Of a stretch of 64,000 nucleotides of DNA, positions 45,899-58,044 are shown piece by piece. The stretch lies in NCBI GenBank assembly GCA_030052745.1, contig JANBVO010000015.1, forward strand, positions 558,001 to 622,000, given 5' to 3'. The stretch's first letter is position 1. Each line of letters begins with the position of its first letter. This DNA is from Pleurostoma richardsiae (lineage: Eukaryota > Ascomycota > Sordariomycetes > Calosphaeriales > Pleurostomataceae). Position numbers and translations under genes: made by a program. The notes below the pieces were generated by a model that had not been told where the DNA came from, ran no database searches, and saw nothing but the letters and a program-made list of their open reading frames with translations.

Positions 45899-46629
45899 GA
45901 TGCGTGCTATACGTAAACAAGGCTGTGGTTTGACCTAGGAGTGGCTGATTTGTCTAGATCAACAACACTGGAGGGACAGCGTGTATTAATGGGCTCGACT
46001 GGCACCCTGCCCCTGGGAGGACATTGACCTCTGCTCGAGACCTCTCCCGGCAGTTGTCACACAAACTGAGCGCCTCGGCATCCGCCGGGGTGTCTACGCA
46101 TCTTGAAGCCTGTCTTATTGAATCCAGACCGAGCTATTGCCATTATAGTCTGGGGAACCGGGGCAAGGGAATCGGGGCATTGGGATGCGGGGGATATGGC
46201 GAACAACAGCTCGCTGTGAAATGAGACGAAGTCATATTCCCGGACGCGTGCTCTCCATCTGTATAGGTGGTGACTGTCCGGTTGACGTGAGGATCAGCTT
46301 GCCAAGGGCACTTACCGAGTTAGTTGTAACTAAGTTGTGATCGCTCAAGACTAGCGTCGGCGATGGCCGGACCCAGGCTTCGGCAGTATTTCTCTTGGAA
46401 ACAAGTCAAGGGTGTATGTAGCTGGAGGCACGGCACCAACGAAACCCCTCTTCATGCGGGGAAGCGTATTGTATCTACACTTCTATTCCCAGACTTTCCC
46501 GGGAGAAGGGGAGAATGGCATTAGCATATAAGCAATGGTCAAAAGAGTTGAGTTGTTAGTTTAACTATCTGTGGTTCGCCTCACTGACAGTCCAAGAAGT
46601 GCCTTGCGCAAACTTGCCTCGAGCTTACC
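45899..46629. promoter_or_regulatory. Shared promoter region, MFS / SDR
   Basis: 731 bp between divergent ATGs. A TATA-like CATATAAGC lies at about 46525-46533, roughly 100 bp before the SDR start. No other element can be supported. Confidence 0.5.
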
Positions 46630-47961
46630 ATGTCTGTTCCTGAGTACAAGGACAAGGATCCCGCGGAGATTTCTCCTCAGCTGAATCTGGAGACCCTCGA
46701 AGGAAAGTCGGTTATTGTTACCGGAGGTAAATGTGACCCATTCTCACCTTTTACTTGTCATTCACGCTGTACTCATCGGAGGGCTGACGAGTGATAAGGT
46801 GCGAGTGGCCTTGGGAAGGCCTACGCTGAGGCCTATGTCAAAGCAGGGTGAGTCTCCTCAGGATCCGTCCCCACAGAGGGTCGGCCAGAGACCTGACTGT
46901 GGCTCTCCTCCTGTAGTGCCTTTGTCACGATTGGTGACTATGATGAGCGTGCAGGAAAAGCCACTGAAGCCGAGCTCGCACCGTATGTTACACAGAAGTC
47001 AAGGTGGACCTTTCACCCCGTTCCTAACGAAAAGTCTGGAGAAACGTAAAGTTTGTTCAATGCGACGTGCGTCGATGGGAGGACCAGGTGGCCACTTTCG
47101 AGGCAGCCGTATCCTCGTCGCCGCACAACAGCGTAGATGTGGTGATCGCAAATGCAGGGATCGTGGGCGCCGATGACCTTTACACACTTCAAGGTGAGTC
47201 TCAAATCCACGAGCGCAACTGCCCACCCGATGATAACGTGATCCGACAGACCCTTCTCAACCACCGGTAAAGCCGGATTTGAGGATCATAGAGATAAACC
47301 TCATTGGCATGGCCTATACCGCTAAGCTGGCCCTGCATTACTTCCGTCGGCAGCCCGTGGGCCCTTCTCGCGACCGCTGCCTAATCATCAAGGGCAGCAT
47401 CGCCGCCTACGCAGACCAACCGGGCTCGCCGCAGTACAACATCTCCAAGTGGGGAGCGCGCGGGCTGTTTCGAAACCTCCGCCGCACCGCATGGAGGGAG
47501 AACATCCGTGTCAATCTGGTGGCACCCTGGTAAGACTGATAGAGTTCCCGAGCGAGGGCGAAGGCGACACCTGCATAGAGCGTTACGAAAGACTAACAGG
47601 GCGCTCTCCCCCGCAACAGGTACGTGCGAACGCCAATCCTTTCTGACAAGATCATCGCTTTTCTCGAGTCCAAAGGGGTCAAGTTCGCAACGGTCGAGGA
47701 TTGCGCCAAGGCCATGCTAAAGATAGGCTCAGACCCTCGGATCAATGGTGAGTTCGAAGCCAGCGAGACAATTGTCACTGAGCAGACTGAAATTGACACT
47801 CGGCCCCTTTCTTAGGCCGCGCTTTTGGCATTGTCCCCCGAGAGGAGGCGCCGGAGGGGTATATGGACCTTGTCCACGATGACTACCAGCAAGGCGACTT
47901 TCTGAAAGACTGGCAGGAAATCGTCCTGGCCACAGCGCAGAGTATTGTGGACTTAGCATGA
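46630..47961 (+). CDS. Short-chain dehydrogenase/reductase
   Basis: Classical NAD(P)-dependent SDR, nearest in look to fungal 15-hydroxyprostaglandin-dehydrogenase-like enzymes; it would interconvert a secondary alcohol and a ketone. Exons: 46630-46726, 46799-46847, 46917-46982, 47042-47193, 47250-47529, 47620-47747, 47816-47961; 305 aa. The glycine motif is VIVTGGASGLGKAYA, completed across the first intron; the acidic residue after strand 2 (IGDYDERAG) indicates NAD. NAG structural motif ANAGIVG, catalytic Ser in IKGSIAAYADQ and YNISK tetrad follow in order. The start sits in CTTACCATGTC. The 28-residue N-terminal extension is common in fungal members. In the proposed route it would make the ketone substrate for the BVMOs from a P450-made alcohol (inference). 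Confidence 0.93.
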
Positions 47962-48579
47962 GGGGAACAGCACTTACGGTGTACGGTAGGTAGCTAGGTA
48001 GCCTACTCCGTCAGCTGCTCACGTCAATCGTGGAAGAATCTCGTGCCCTAGATCACTGCATACGTACGTGTACACAGGTCATGTGTGCACAACCAAGGCC
48101 CTCGGCCCCGGACCGAACGTATAGCAACGTACATGTACGGTGACTTCCCCGCATAGCACGGCTCGCTACCCGCGCCCGAGAGGCTGCACCCCGAACCCCC
48201 TTGCACAACCCCGCCTCGGCCTCCACCGAAGCCGAATCCCATAACGTTACTGTATAACTAGCAGGTACTGTGCGGGGACCACGGGGTTTGTGTGGGGGAG
48301 GTGGGGATGAGTCATGCGGAGTTATGCACGCCTTCTCTAAGGAAGGATGGTAGTGCAAGGTTAGGTAGTCCGGTGCAGCAAACAATATAATAAATAGTAA
48401 CATGGTATAACTGGTTACAGTCAGTGGTAATTCGGTATAATCCCCCCCTCGGGTACCACAATCTATGCTGGGCCAGCGCCGTGGCTCCGGCTTTTACCCC
48501 CCGCAGAAGCCCCCGCGAACGCGCGCGCACCAAGGTTGTCACAGCATCGTCCTACTTTCGACACATCACCATCATATCA
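47962..48579. other. Intergenic region
   Basis: 3' flank of the SDR and promoter of the second regulator. Contains TAGGTAGC-type words (47985-48006) like those at 28.4 kb. Small frames here lack motifs. Confidence 0.5.
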
Positions 48580-51177
48580 ATGCCAGACGAAGAGAGCCCC
48601 CAGGCCCAGGCGACTGGCGCCGACCAGCCCGGCGATAACCACGCACGCACAATCAGAAAACGAGCCAGGCGAGCTTGTCTTGCCTGCAGAGCTCGGAAGG
48701 TTCGCTGCGACGTGACTCGGCACGGCATCCCATGCATGAACTGCCGGCTGGACTTTCAGGAATGCGTCGTCAAACCGAGGGCACACAAACTGTGTGTCTT
48801 CCTAATCACCCCCATCGCGGCGAGATCTAGCGCGATTCGGCGGTTAGCTAACATTGGCAGGCAATGCCCCCAGCGGGTAGCCCAGCAGGCACAGGAGGGA
48901 ATACGGCCTCCCGAATCGGTACCCACTCGGCTTCCATCCCCAGATAATGGCATCGTAGACCCTCTGGAGGAGTTTTTCGTTTACTCGGCTGATGACGCAT
49001 CGGTGCACGAGCTCGACGAGCCCTCGGATAATCGGCTGCCTGAGCCGTGCCCAACAAACACACCGCAAGCGGAACACGGGGCGTACGAGACTATATCCAG
49101 TGAGCTGCTCCAGTCTTCCTGCCGATTCTGTAGAACGTATTGTGGCTAACAGTCAGGCCAGCTCAGCCTCCTTCCTGCTGTGATAAGATGCCTTCTTCAA
49201 ATCCTTGGCTCGGACGCGTCGGCGAATTCATCATCTTTTCCTGCTACCCCTTCATCGAGACTGACGCTATGTGGCGCCTCTCTCCGCAGGATGCAACGTG
49301 CCTCGAGCAGCGAGGTGGCTTTCATCTGCCGTCAAGGCCAGCTCTGGACGAGTTCATCGTCCAGTATTTCCGGCACGTCCACCCCATCATACCTCTTTTG
49401 AACGAGCTCGAGTTCTGGACGACGTATCTGGGCCCGAACCCTCCTCTCCCAGGTCAGAAGCGCATCCCCCTCTTTCTGCTCCAGGCGATGCTTTTTATAT
49501 CTTGTCCCGTAAGTGTTGAGAATATTTCATGAAGATTAGTTGAATTGACTGGGACTCGAGCTGATTCTGGTTTCAGTATGTTCCTGCATCTACACTGCAC
49601 AGCCTCGGCTTTTGTTCTGTGCGGAACGCACGAGCCGACTTCTACTCGAGGGCGAAGGTGAGTCCTGTGTTTTGAAACTCATATCTTAGCCGACTGCGTA
49701 TATCTAACGGCCGCTGTGGAGGCTCTCTTCGATATTGACTTCCACAGAGACGACGTTACCAGCGCCCAGGGCGCGCTGATGCTGACGTATCACGCAGTAA
49801 GCAACGACGACAAGACTAACACGTATTGGCTAAGCACCGCTGTTCATTTCGCACGCAACGCCCACGCGGACCATTACGTCAATATGGAGGCAAATCCGAA
49901 AGGAAACAGCAGAGGAGTCCTGAAACGGCTCTGGTGGTGCTGCATTCTGCGTGACAGGATAATGGCACTGGGCCTGCGGCGGCCCCTGAACATCAGGCCG
50001 GGGGACTTCGATTTCACACAGCCGGGCCTTTCAGAAAGCGATTTTCAAGACGAGATCCGCAATTCCAGGGTCTACAACGCTGCCACAAAGCAGGTCCTTG
50101 TGCAGCTGGCTGTCTCTCTCTGTGAGCTTGTTGTGGTCCTCAACGAGCCCTTGGCGATCCTCTATCCCATGGGGCCAGGCACAAAGATTAACGAGCCTCG
50201 CGACATTGAGAGGAAAATTAATACCTGTTTGGCTGATCTGAATTGGTGGTATGAGAAGACGACTGCAAAGTTCCACATCCCATCGCACATCTTCGGCGTG
50301 CACGAATCACTGATCCTGTTCACCGACATGATGTACATATACTATCAGTATGTACCTCCCTTGGCTCCTGTGTGATGGACGGGCTCGCTAATGCAATCAT
50401 GTATATAACCAGCACGGCAAAGGTGTCTTTATGTAACCACAAGGTGCTGGTCTCCGTCACCGACTCGGACCTCGTCGGCTATCAAGGCGATCGCCAGCTT
50501 GAGGCGCAGGCGGAGCTAGATGAATCTCTGCGCAGCATCACAGAGTACCTCATGGAGTTGGAACGTCTTGGCCAGATTAAATATTTGCCAAATACATTGC
50601 AAGTGAGCCAGGACCCTGTCAAGGAAGCCAGGAGCTTACCATGTTCAGCGTGGCATTTTCGGCATTGCCGTTCGTCTGGTACATACTAGACGCAAAGTTG
50701 ATCAATGATGGTTCCGAATCAGAGGGCGCGCGAAAAGACCTTAAAATCTACATTGATGTCATGAAGGGCTTCAGGAGCCTCTACGAGAGTACAGACAGTG
50801 TGCTCCAGTCGATCGGCAAGGTCATCAACTATATCAAGCTGAACGAGCTTTTGCAGCTACCCAGCTCAGAGTCCATCATTGGCAGGGGCGCCCACGCCCC
50901 CGCGGCGGCCATGGCACAGAATGTGGCGACACGCTCGGGGAGCTCCTTGGTTCATCTGCTCGCAGGAAAGCCACGATCGTACCTGAGGATCGCTCTGGTC
51001 GTTGAATACTCGCTGTCTCGGGGCCGGCTTCCATCCGAAAACGATTTCCCCAAACCCCTGCGGCTATTCCGACGGAACAACAACCTCAGTTCCGTTTACA
51101 ACGTCTTTGAGGATCCGACTGATGCAATTATTTACGACTGCCTAAATCGAGCCCTCGAAGCCGATAACGGTGTATAG
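48580..51177 (+). CDS. Zn2Cys6 transcription factor 2
   Basis: Nuclear regulator of the fungal zinc-cluster family. Exons: 48580-48791, 48861-49099, 49153-49508, 49577-49657, 49722-50347, 50413-50598, 50649-51177; 742 aa. Zinc cluster near residue 30: ACLACRARKVRCDVTRHGIPC, with CRLDFQEC, preceded by a basic stretch RKRARR. The middle-homology region is recognisable: the SCYPFIETD entry, LDEFIVQYFRHVHPIIPLLNE, QAMLFISCPYVPASTL, RLWWCCILRDRIMALGLRRPLNI and the later ALPFVWYILDAKL. The last-but-one join is best explained by a GC-AG intron (50599-50648, donor GCAAGT), which restores a family-like segment; no GT donor there yields a normal-length intron in phase. Located immediately beside the BCKDH/P450 block; a likely local regulator. 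Target site unknown. Confidence 0.9.
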
Positions 51178-51639
51178 ACGTGTTCCTTGGTGTCCATGAA
51201 TGAACGGAGGCACTTAATGCTAAGAATTAAGGCTGAATCTTGCAGCATAGTCATATCACAATTAGAACCCAAGTATTGTCCGTAATCATCGACTTTAGTA
51301 TCCGAAAGACCCCTACGAAGTATTGAGAGCTCTCTCTTATTAATTATTCTCATCAAAAGTCTAGTACACTTTATATTTTAACTCAATAAAATAGGGGCAT
51401 ACCTGTCGGTCAGTGTGTAGAATATGTGTAGTCTAGCTTGATTAAGGTCAAGCTGCTTCCTTATAATGCATATAGCCTTTTGTTTTATAAAAGCCCCCGG
51501 GGGGCGTTCCCTTGAGGCCGGCCCAGACGGCAACACTGGGCATTAGCCGTTATAGCCTCAAATAGTACTTAGGATATACTGTCTACATGGCCCCTTGTAA
51601 ACAGGACTCCATCTACACGTCCGCTACGGAGCTAGGATC
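51178..51639. other. Convergent intergenic region with short inverted repeat
   Basis: AT-rich spacer between the second regulator (+) and E1beta (-). A perfect 7-bp inverted repeat with 6-nt loop lies at 51435-51454 and a C6/G6 palindrome near 51491. No gene recognised. Confidence 0.5.
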
Positions 51640-52951
51640 TTAGTCTTCTTGCATTGTCTTAAGTATCCCATCATATACTCCTGTGACATAATGAGCCAAC
51701 TGGTCTTCGTTTTATTGGAGACAGACGGGGGCGGCATACTTGCGACGTCAGGAAGGATATACTTCTCGTAAGACAATCCTGTATGAGTAGTCCAACCACC
51801 CAGCCTTTGAACAGGGGCTTGAAGGTTGTATAAAGAGTTTTCTTGTATCGTCGCAGCGATCTCTGCACCAACCCCGAAATTGACCATACTTTCATGGACG
51901 ATCATGGCTCGTCCTGTCTTTTGAACACTGTCCAGGATAGTTTGCCTATCCCAAGGATATATGGAGCGAAGGTCAATAAGCTCAACGGTAAGGCCTGGCC
52001 GATCCTTTTTTGCTGCTTCAACAGCAGCCTGGCAAGTGTAAAGAGTGCGACCGTAGGAGATGATCGTCAGGTCACTGCCTTGGCTGAGGACCTCAGCCTT
52101 TCCGAGTGGCAGCGTATACATTTCCTCGGGGACTTCCTCAACTGCAGCCCGATACAAAATTTTCGGTTCCATGAAGATAACCGGGTCCTGAGACTCGAGA
52201 ATAGCCGACAGAAGAAGACCTTTTGCCTGCGTCGGGGACCTGGGCATAACAACCCGGAATCCCGGGATATGACTAAAGAGGGCCTCGGGGGACTGAGTAT
52301 GATACCTGATTCCTTTGGTATTAGTTTATCTTGTAGATGGACTCTAAGGTAGTTTATCGATATTCACGTCACTTACAGCGCGCCGTGGCCAACGCCACCG
52401 CAAGGCATGCGAATGACGAGGCCAGCAAGATTAGCACCGCTCGTCCCTTCGCGATAACGGAACTTGGCGGCTTCATTGACGATCTGATCGAACGCGGGGA
52501 AGACATAGTCTGCAAATTGGATTTCGACGACCGGCTTCATGCCTTCGGCAGCAGCTCCAATCGCGACGCCAACCATACCTTGCTCGGTAATGGGTGAATT
52601 AAACACCCTATCCCGTCCAAACTCGTCCTGAAGGCCTGTCGTGCATCGGAAAACTCCGCCAAATGCTACGTCTTGTCCGAAGCATAATACTCGCTCTGAA
52701 GATCTGAGCGCCGAGCGTAACGCAGAATTGACAGACTGGAAGAGGTTCAGCCTCGAAGACGATCCACCTATAGGCAAGCCTGAAGTATTCGCGAATGTAC
52801 TGCTGTTGTGGTGCAGTAATGGTGTGGTCTCAAAGTTGATCGGGAGGTTCAAACGGCGTGTAGAGTGCGTGCTCGCAGACGTCGCGTATCTGGACACCTG
52901 CCCCGAGGGGGAAAGTCTCGACAGCTGGAATGAGCGGCTCGACGGTGACAT
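51640..52951 (-). CDS. Branched-chain 2-oxoacid dehydrogenase E1 beta subunit
   Basis: Beta subunit of the thiamin-diphosphate-dependent E1 of the mitochondrial BCKDH complex, which decarboxylates the 2-oxo acids of Leu, Ile and Val and passes the acyl group to E2. Exons 52377-52951, 51740-52305, 51640-51680; 393 aa, normal. The Ser/Arg-rich N-terminus ([13 protein letters not shown]) fits a mitochondrial presequence. Conserved parts: [72 protein letters not shown] (completed across intron 1), DLRSIYPWD and [16 protein letters not shown]. The last 13 residues lie on a short third exon. BCKDH-type rather than pyruvate-dehydrogenase-type by GGVFRCT and GHGALYHTQSPE. Divergent from the P450; E1alpha and E2 lie 3-6 kb to the right. 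Confidence 0.95.
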
Positions 52952-53627
52952 TGGCTCCGCCAGATCGGGTCATAACTCGAAAGTATGGTAAGAAGAGATG
53001 GGACGTTATTCCCACAATATGTCTAATTCACCCATCGTGGGATAAAGGAAGCTTGCGGTCGCCGAGAATTACCATACCCATCCGAGACGACTTCTTAGCC
53101 GCGGAAAGCCCGGCAATGAAACTGTTTCTAATGAACTCCTTGTCCTGGAGTTCGGAGTAGCATCGCCATGATTGCAGCCCGAAGGTAAGGACTTAAAGGC
53201 TAGGCCTAAAACGATACGCCCGATGCCACGGTCTAAGGCGGGCTCGGTCGGCTCGGGTTCGGCTTAAGCCTTGTCTGCTATTTGTTCCCACGTACTGGAA
53301 CGGCTTCGACTCAGTACCCCAGATGTACCCCAGACGCGGGGAAGTAAGTAGTGCTTGTAACTTGGTTCGCGATAACAGTTCAAGTGAACCTCATCGCATT
53401 AGTTCCCCTTTCGCTTACATACTCGTTATCGTGATCCGGTCTCATTAACACAGGACATGAACAGGCATTGCGCCGCCAGAGTGTATAAAAGTCTACACGT
53501 AGTAAACTTGCCTGCCTCCTCATCCTGGTACAACTCAAGTCTCCAGATACTCAAGACGGGAAACTAATTCACAGACTCGGAGTAAAACTTAGCTTAACCT
53601 CGCCGATATAGTTCAGCGATAAGCACG
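52952..53627. promoter_or_regulatory. Shared promoter region, BCKDH E1beta / P450
   Basis: 676 bp between divergent ATGs. A TATA box (TATAAAA, 53484-53490) lies about 140 bp before the P450 start. CCG-N6-CGG within CCCGATGCCACGG (53219-53231) and a CGG-rich stretch (53240-53265) are possible zinc-cluster sites; unproven. Confidence 0.5.
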
Positions 53628-55615
53628 ATGATCAGCGTTTACGCCGTACTTTTTCTCTTGTCTGTTCCAGGTCTGTTTTATCTCCTTAAAATAGCCCGAG
53701 TCGGATCGAGGCCACCTGGCCTACCGCCAGGTCCGCCAACACTGCCGGTGTTGGGCAATCTACATCTCGTTCGTCAATCCCATCTTCCAGTTTAGGCGTC
53801 GCTAATCCATGTAGATGCCGATTTTCAGACCGCATATCCAGCTGCAGAAGTGGGCGCAGGAATACGGGTAATGGTCTCGCAGGTCTATTCCAGAACACCC
53901 CACTCACAGTGAGCTCGGACAGGCCCATTTATTCTCTCATCCTTGGCACGAAAGTCATGATTGTTCTCTCTTCGGACACCACCGTCTCGGATGTGCTGGT
54001 GAAGAGAAGCGGGAACTATTCGGACCGGCCTGATATGTTCATCGGACAAAAGATTGCCAGTGGTAATCTTCGACTTGTCGTCATGGTTAGTACGTAAGCT
54101 GATGGCACGAATGACACGGATTTCTGACGAGCTTGACCGGACATAGAGGTATGGCGACAACTGGCGCATGATCCACCGCATGATTCACAACATCATGAAT
54201 ATAAAAGCCGCCGTGACCTATGTTCCTTACCAGGATCTAGAAAACAAAATCCTCCTGGAAGGGCTCCTGGATACCCCTGAAGACTTTTTGGCGCATATCC
54301 GACGATTTACATACTCGCTTTCTACCCAGATGATCTTCGGATACCGCTGTGTCAACAACAAGGATCAAAATCTCTTACAACTGTTTGAGGTATGATCAAT
54401 TTCCCAGATCCACTCCGAGACGTTTTCTAAGTCCCAACAGAGCTTCGAAAAATGGGGTGAGCTTTCGGGGAGTTCTAGTGCTCAATTAGCGGATCTCTTT
54501 CCCTTTCTTCAGAAATTACCAGCGTTAATAACTCCAAACGTTCGTTACGCGAAGAAGCTGTTCGAGATCGAGAGGAAGAACTACGTTGGCCACTGGATGA
54601 GGGCAAAAGAGGCACTCAACAGCGGCAAAGGCTTGGTATGTACGCCAAAAATGTGTCTAGAGAGTTACATGGTGGCTTGGGATCTCGGCTAACTTGATAA
54701 CCATAGCCTTGCTTTTGCAATGACATCTACCGAGTCCAATCAAAGGAGGGATTCAGCGACGACGCTGCGGGCTACATTAGCGGCTCTTTGTTGGAGGCAG
54801 GCTCTGATACCACTGCCTCTACATTGTACGGCTTTATTCAAGCCATATTGATTTGGCCAGAGGTGCAGAGAAAGGCTCAGGAGGAAATTGATCGGGTCGT
54901 GGGTCCTGGCCGTCTTCCAACTATGGACGACTACGACAACCTCCCATATATCCGCTGCTGCATCAAGGAGAGTCTGCGCTGGATGCCTACAGTTATTCTT
55001 GGAGTACCCCACGCCGCTATCAAGCAAGATACCTATATGGGCTACACTATTCCGGAGGGTGCTACCGTTATCAACAACGTGTGGTAAGTAAATTCCAAAA
55101 TGTTCATGACAGTTTTAGTCAACGAAAATCATTTAACACCACTTTTCAGGGCAATTCACATGGATCCCGAACGGTCTCCAAACCCAAGAGTTTTCAACCC
55201 TGATCGCTTCAAGGGCGATGCTACTTCTCTCTACCAATCTGCCATCGGAGATACAAAGAATCGGGACAACTTTGTGTTCGGAGCCGGTCGCCGCCAGTGC
55301 CAGGGAATACACATCGCCGAGAGATCACTATTCCTCGGAATTTCCCGATTTATGTGGGCGTTCACATTTACCCCTCCCATGGATGCCCAAGACAAGCCAG
55401 TTCAGTATGACATCGAGGATTTAGTCGGAGGAATAACGGTCCAACCTTCTGAATACCCTGCCGATATCAGGGTTCGGTCGCCTGAGAAAGAACAAATTAT
55501 CAGGGATTGCGTTGAAGAATGCCACGCGCTCCTAGATGCAGATACGTTGCAGTGGAAGCAGGTTCCTGAGGGTATGGCCTTCAGCACATGGATGCCGGAC
55601 ACAGTCCAAGATTGA
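53628..55615 (+). CDS. Cytochrome P450 monooxygenase
   Basis: ER-anchored haem monooxygenase. Exons: 53628-53768, 53815-53867, 53923-54085, 54147-54389, 54441-54635, 54707-55083, 55150-55615; 545 aa. The N-terminal membrane anchor (residues 1-22) is followed by the proline hinge [19 protein letters not shown]. The I-helix oxygen-binding motif is [10 protein letters not shown], the ExxR helix is KESLRW, and the haem loop [10 protein letters not shown] carries the axial Cys. The short second exon (about 18 codons) and intron 1 with acceptor at 53814 restore the family block [18 protein letters not shown]. It resembles fungal CYP families related to O-methylsterigmatocystin oxidoreductase; substrate cannot be assigned. 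It sits between E1beta and E1alpha, an unusual place that ties the complex to oxidative catabolism (inference). Confidence 0.94.
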
Positions 55616-56092
55616 GAGCAGTCGCCCTAGGGACAATTTCTTCAACTTCAAAAATGTTAATAATATACGAGAGATCTCATCCTTCCAAAGAGATCTTCCT
55701 TTCCCCCCGCCAATGGCTTTCTCTGAGTTGCCTTGAATTTAACGTTGTACTCAAGGCCCAAGTGATCAGTACTGGACTGCAGCTGATATAGCTCGAGAAC
55801 GAAGTCTCATGGTGAAAGTCACGACTTGTTCTCGGGACAGATCAGCAGAGACCACGAAAGTGGGCTCTATGATGACCTGAACACCATCACTGGATACTCA
55901 CGTGCGGTAGACCGGCCACGAATGCTATCGTCGACCTGCGCCCTCCTTCTATCCAACCGCGCAAACCCCGTTTGACTGCAGCCTTGACAGTGTTATACGA
56001 CTGCTTACAACATTGAAAAAGTAAATGAGTACGTAAGGACATGGCTAACTGATTTTGAGATTGACGGAGGGTTCTCAGTTCTTGTGAGGAAG
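55616..56092. other. Convergent intergenic region
   Basis: Between the 3' ends of the P450 (+) and E1alpha (-). No gene, RNA or repeat recognised. Confidence 0.5.
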
Positions 56093-57727
56093 CTACAAGC
56101 CTGCGATACCATCTACGTGATTATGAATGTCATATTCTGCAGGGTACTTTGTCATGATTCTCTTCAGTTCATGCCGTTGAGCGTCTGCCTCCTCTGTCAT
56201 ATCCGCATAGACGTCGCTGAAAATAGAACGAAGAGCAGGCTTCTTTTCTTTCTCAGCCAAAGTCAGTTCCGACACAATATCCTCGCGAATCTGTGTCCTG
56301 AATCGTTTGTCCTGTTCATCGTCCCAGTGGCCCTCGTGTTCCAACCATTGCCGCAGTCGTAGGATGGAATTTCGCTGTAAAGATTCCTTCCACGAAGCAA
56401 CCTCCTCGAGGCTCCGGTAGGCAGAACTGTTATCACTGGTGCTGTGATGTGACATTCGGTAGCTCATGAGTTCGAGCAGGATCGGGCGGCCCCCATTCTC
56501 CAGAGCCTTCCGCCGGGCCTCTTTTGTCGCTTCATAGACGGCGAAGACATCGGTGCCATCAACGCGGAGACTTTCTATTCCGTACCCGGGGCCACGGCTC
56601 GCAATACCATCACCCTTGTACTGCTCCGATGCTGGAGTTGAGATTGCGTAGCCGTTATTGCGACAGATGAAGATGACTGGGCTATTCATCACGGCTGCCA
56701 TGTTAAGCGCGCCATGAAAGTCGCCTTCGCTGGCTGCACCTTCACCGAAGTAAGCGACCGCGGCACGAGGCGGCCTACTCGGGTCTAGACGATCCTGCAT
56801 CTTCAATGCATATCCAGCCCCGACAGCGTGGGGGATTTGGGTGCCGAGCGTTGATGCCACAGAATGCTACCGCGGCTACCGTCAGCAGGGCTCGCTCGGA
56901 GAGGATCAGACATACCGCGCCAACTTTGTTCCTTCCAGTATAATGATTCGGCATGTTTCTCCCTTTTCCTGGATCGTTTGAATTTGCAGTCAACTGGCTC
57001 ATGAAATCCTTGAGCTCAAAGCCACGCTGTAGAAAAACTCCATGTTCCCGATATTGACAAGTAATGACGTCTTCCGGACCCAGCGCAGCGGCCGATCCAA
57101 CCATGAGTCCCTCTTCTCCGTGAGACGCCTGACACAGGTTAATAGCAAGTCTTGACGTTTGACGCCGCCGATAGGCAAAGGAAAGGCAGAGGTACGAGAA
57201 TGGCATACCATGTAAAAGCTTACGCGGCCGTGTCTTTGCGCATCGAACATGATGGCGTCTAGAACGTTGACTTCATTGTGTCAGCGTTTTCATCAGCAAT
57301 TCCGCTCAAGTAGAAAGGATCACCAGTGACCATGTTTTTATACCACTTTATAACCTCAGCCATGGGGATTGTCGAAGAAATTTGACTCGGATCCTGAATT
57401 CTGTTCTCGGGATTTAACACTCGGTAGGTCGAGATTCTTGGTATATCATCGGGAACAATCCAATCCATCCTGGGACTGAAAGGGCTATCGATGGCACCCG
57501 GAAAGCAGGGCCTTTCATCGTCGCATGGTCAAGTTAGCGTTCTTGCATGCAAGCCTCCGATCATTCGACCTCAGTCACCTTTGGTGCACTTGCGCCGCTT
57601 CGGCACTGGCCACAGCGGGCGTGTACCATTTTCGATGGATTGTACAATGGCTCTTGGGACCGTCAAAGCAACCGGAATCCAGAGCTCTCGCTGCTGACCT
57701 CAAACTGCACATGGATGAGAGACGCAT
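56093..57727 (-). CDS. Branched-chain 2-oxoacid dehydrogenase E1 alpha subunit
   Basis: Thiamin-diphosphate-binding alpha subunit of mitochondrial BCKDH E1. Exons: 57579-57727, 57324-57511, 57209-57270, 56916-57128, 56093-56866; 461 aa. The start at 57727 gives an Arg/Ser-rich mitochondrial presequence (MRLSSMCSLRSAARAL). The join to exon 2 restores PCFPGAIDSPFSPRMDW and STYRVLNPENRI. Further: FDAQRHGRVSFYMASHGEEG, VITCQYREHGVFLQRGF and GRNMPNHYTGRN. The TPP motif GEGAASEGDFHGALNMAAVM ends at RNNGYAIST (family GDG is GEG here). The regulatory serine loop is YRMSHHSTSDNSSAYRS, equivalent to the BCKDH-kinase site of animals. GIASRGPGYGIESLRVDG marks it as BCKDH and not pyruvate dehydrogenase. 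Divergent from E2 across only 317 bp. Confidence 0.95.
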
Positions 57728-58044
57728 GTTGGTTGGCGGTATTTGAATTCGGCAAATGGAAAATGGGCGTCCATCCACCGAGTCAGAACCAGGTTCTGGC
57801 GCGAATAATATCCAGGAAGGGTATTTAAAAGGGTAGCCAGATGATCCTGAGGTTCGGTGGCGTGGCCAATCCGGCAAAAGCGAGGCCGGGCAGTGATGAT
57901 GCCTGCACCGGACTTTACCTCGGTAATGGCCTCGGCCAGGAGATCGCTGCACGCTTCCACATCTTATCTTTTAAGAAGTACCAGGACGATTTGTCCCTTT
58001 CACGTTACTTCTCTTAGCTGAGAATCACGCTGAAGCCCTCGAAG
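57728..58044. promoter_or_regulatory. Bidirectional promoter, BCKDH E1alpha / E2
   Basis: Only 317 bp separate the two start codons, so the two subunit genes almost certainly share regulation. A TATA-like TATTTAAAA (57822-57830; TTTTAAATA on the minus strand) lies about 95 bp before the E1alpha ATG, and a CCAAT box occurs at 57866-57870. Confidence 0.65.

Noticed and set aside
51435-51454. Inverted repeat as a terminator or mobile-element end
   Set aside because: A 7-bp stem alone in AT-rich DNA is expected by chance, and bacterial-type terminators do not apply here.
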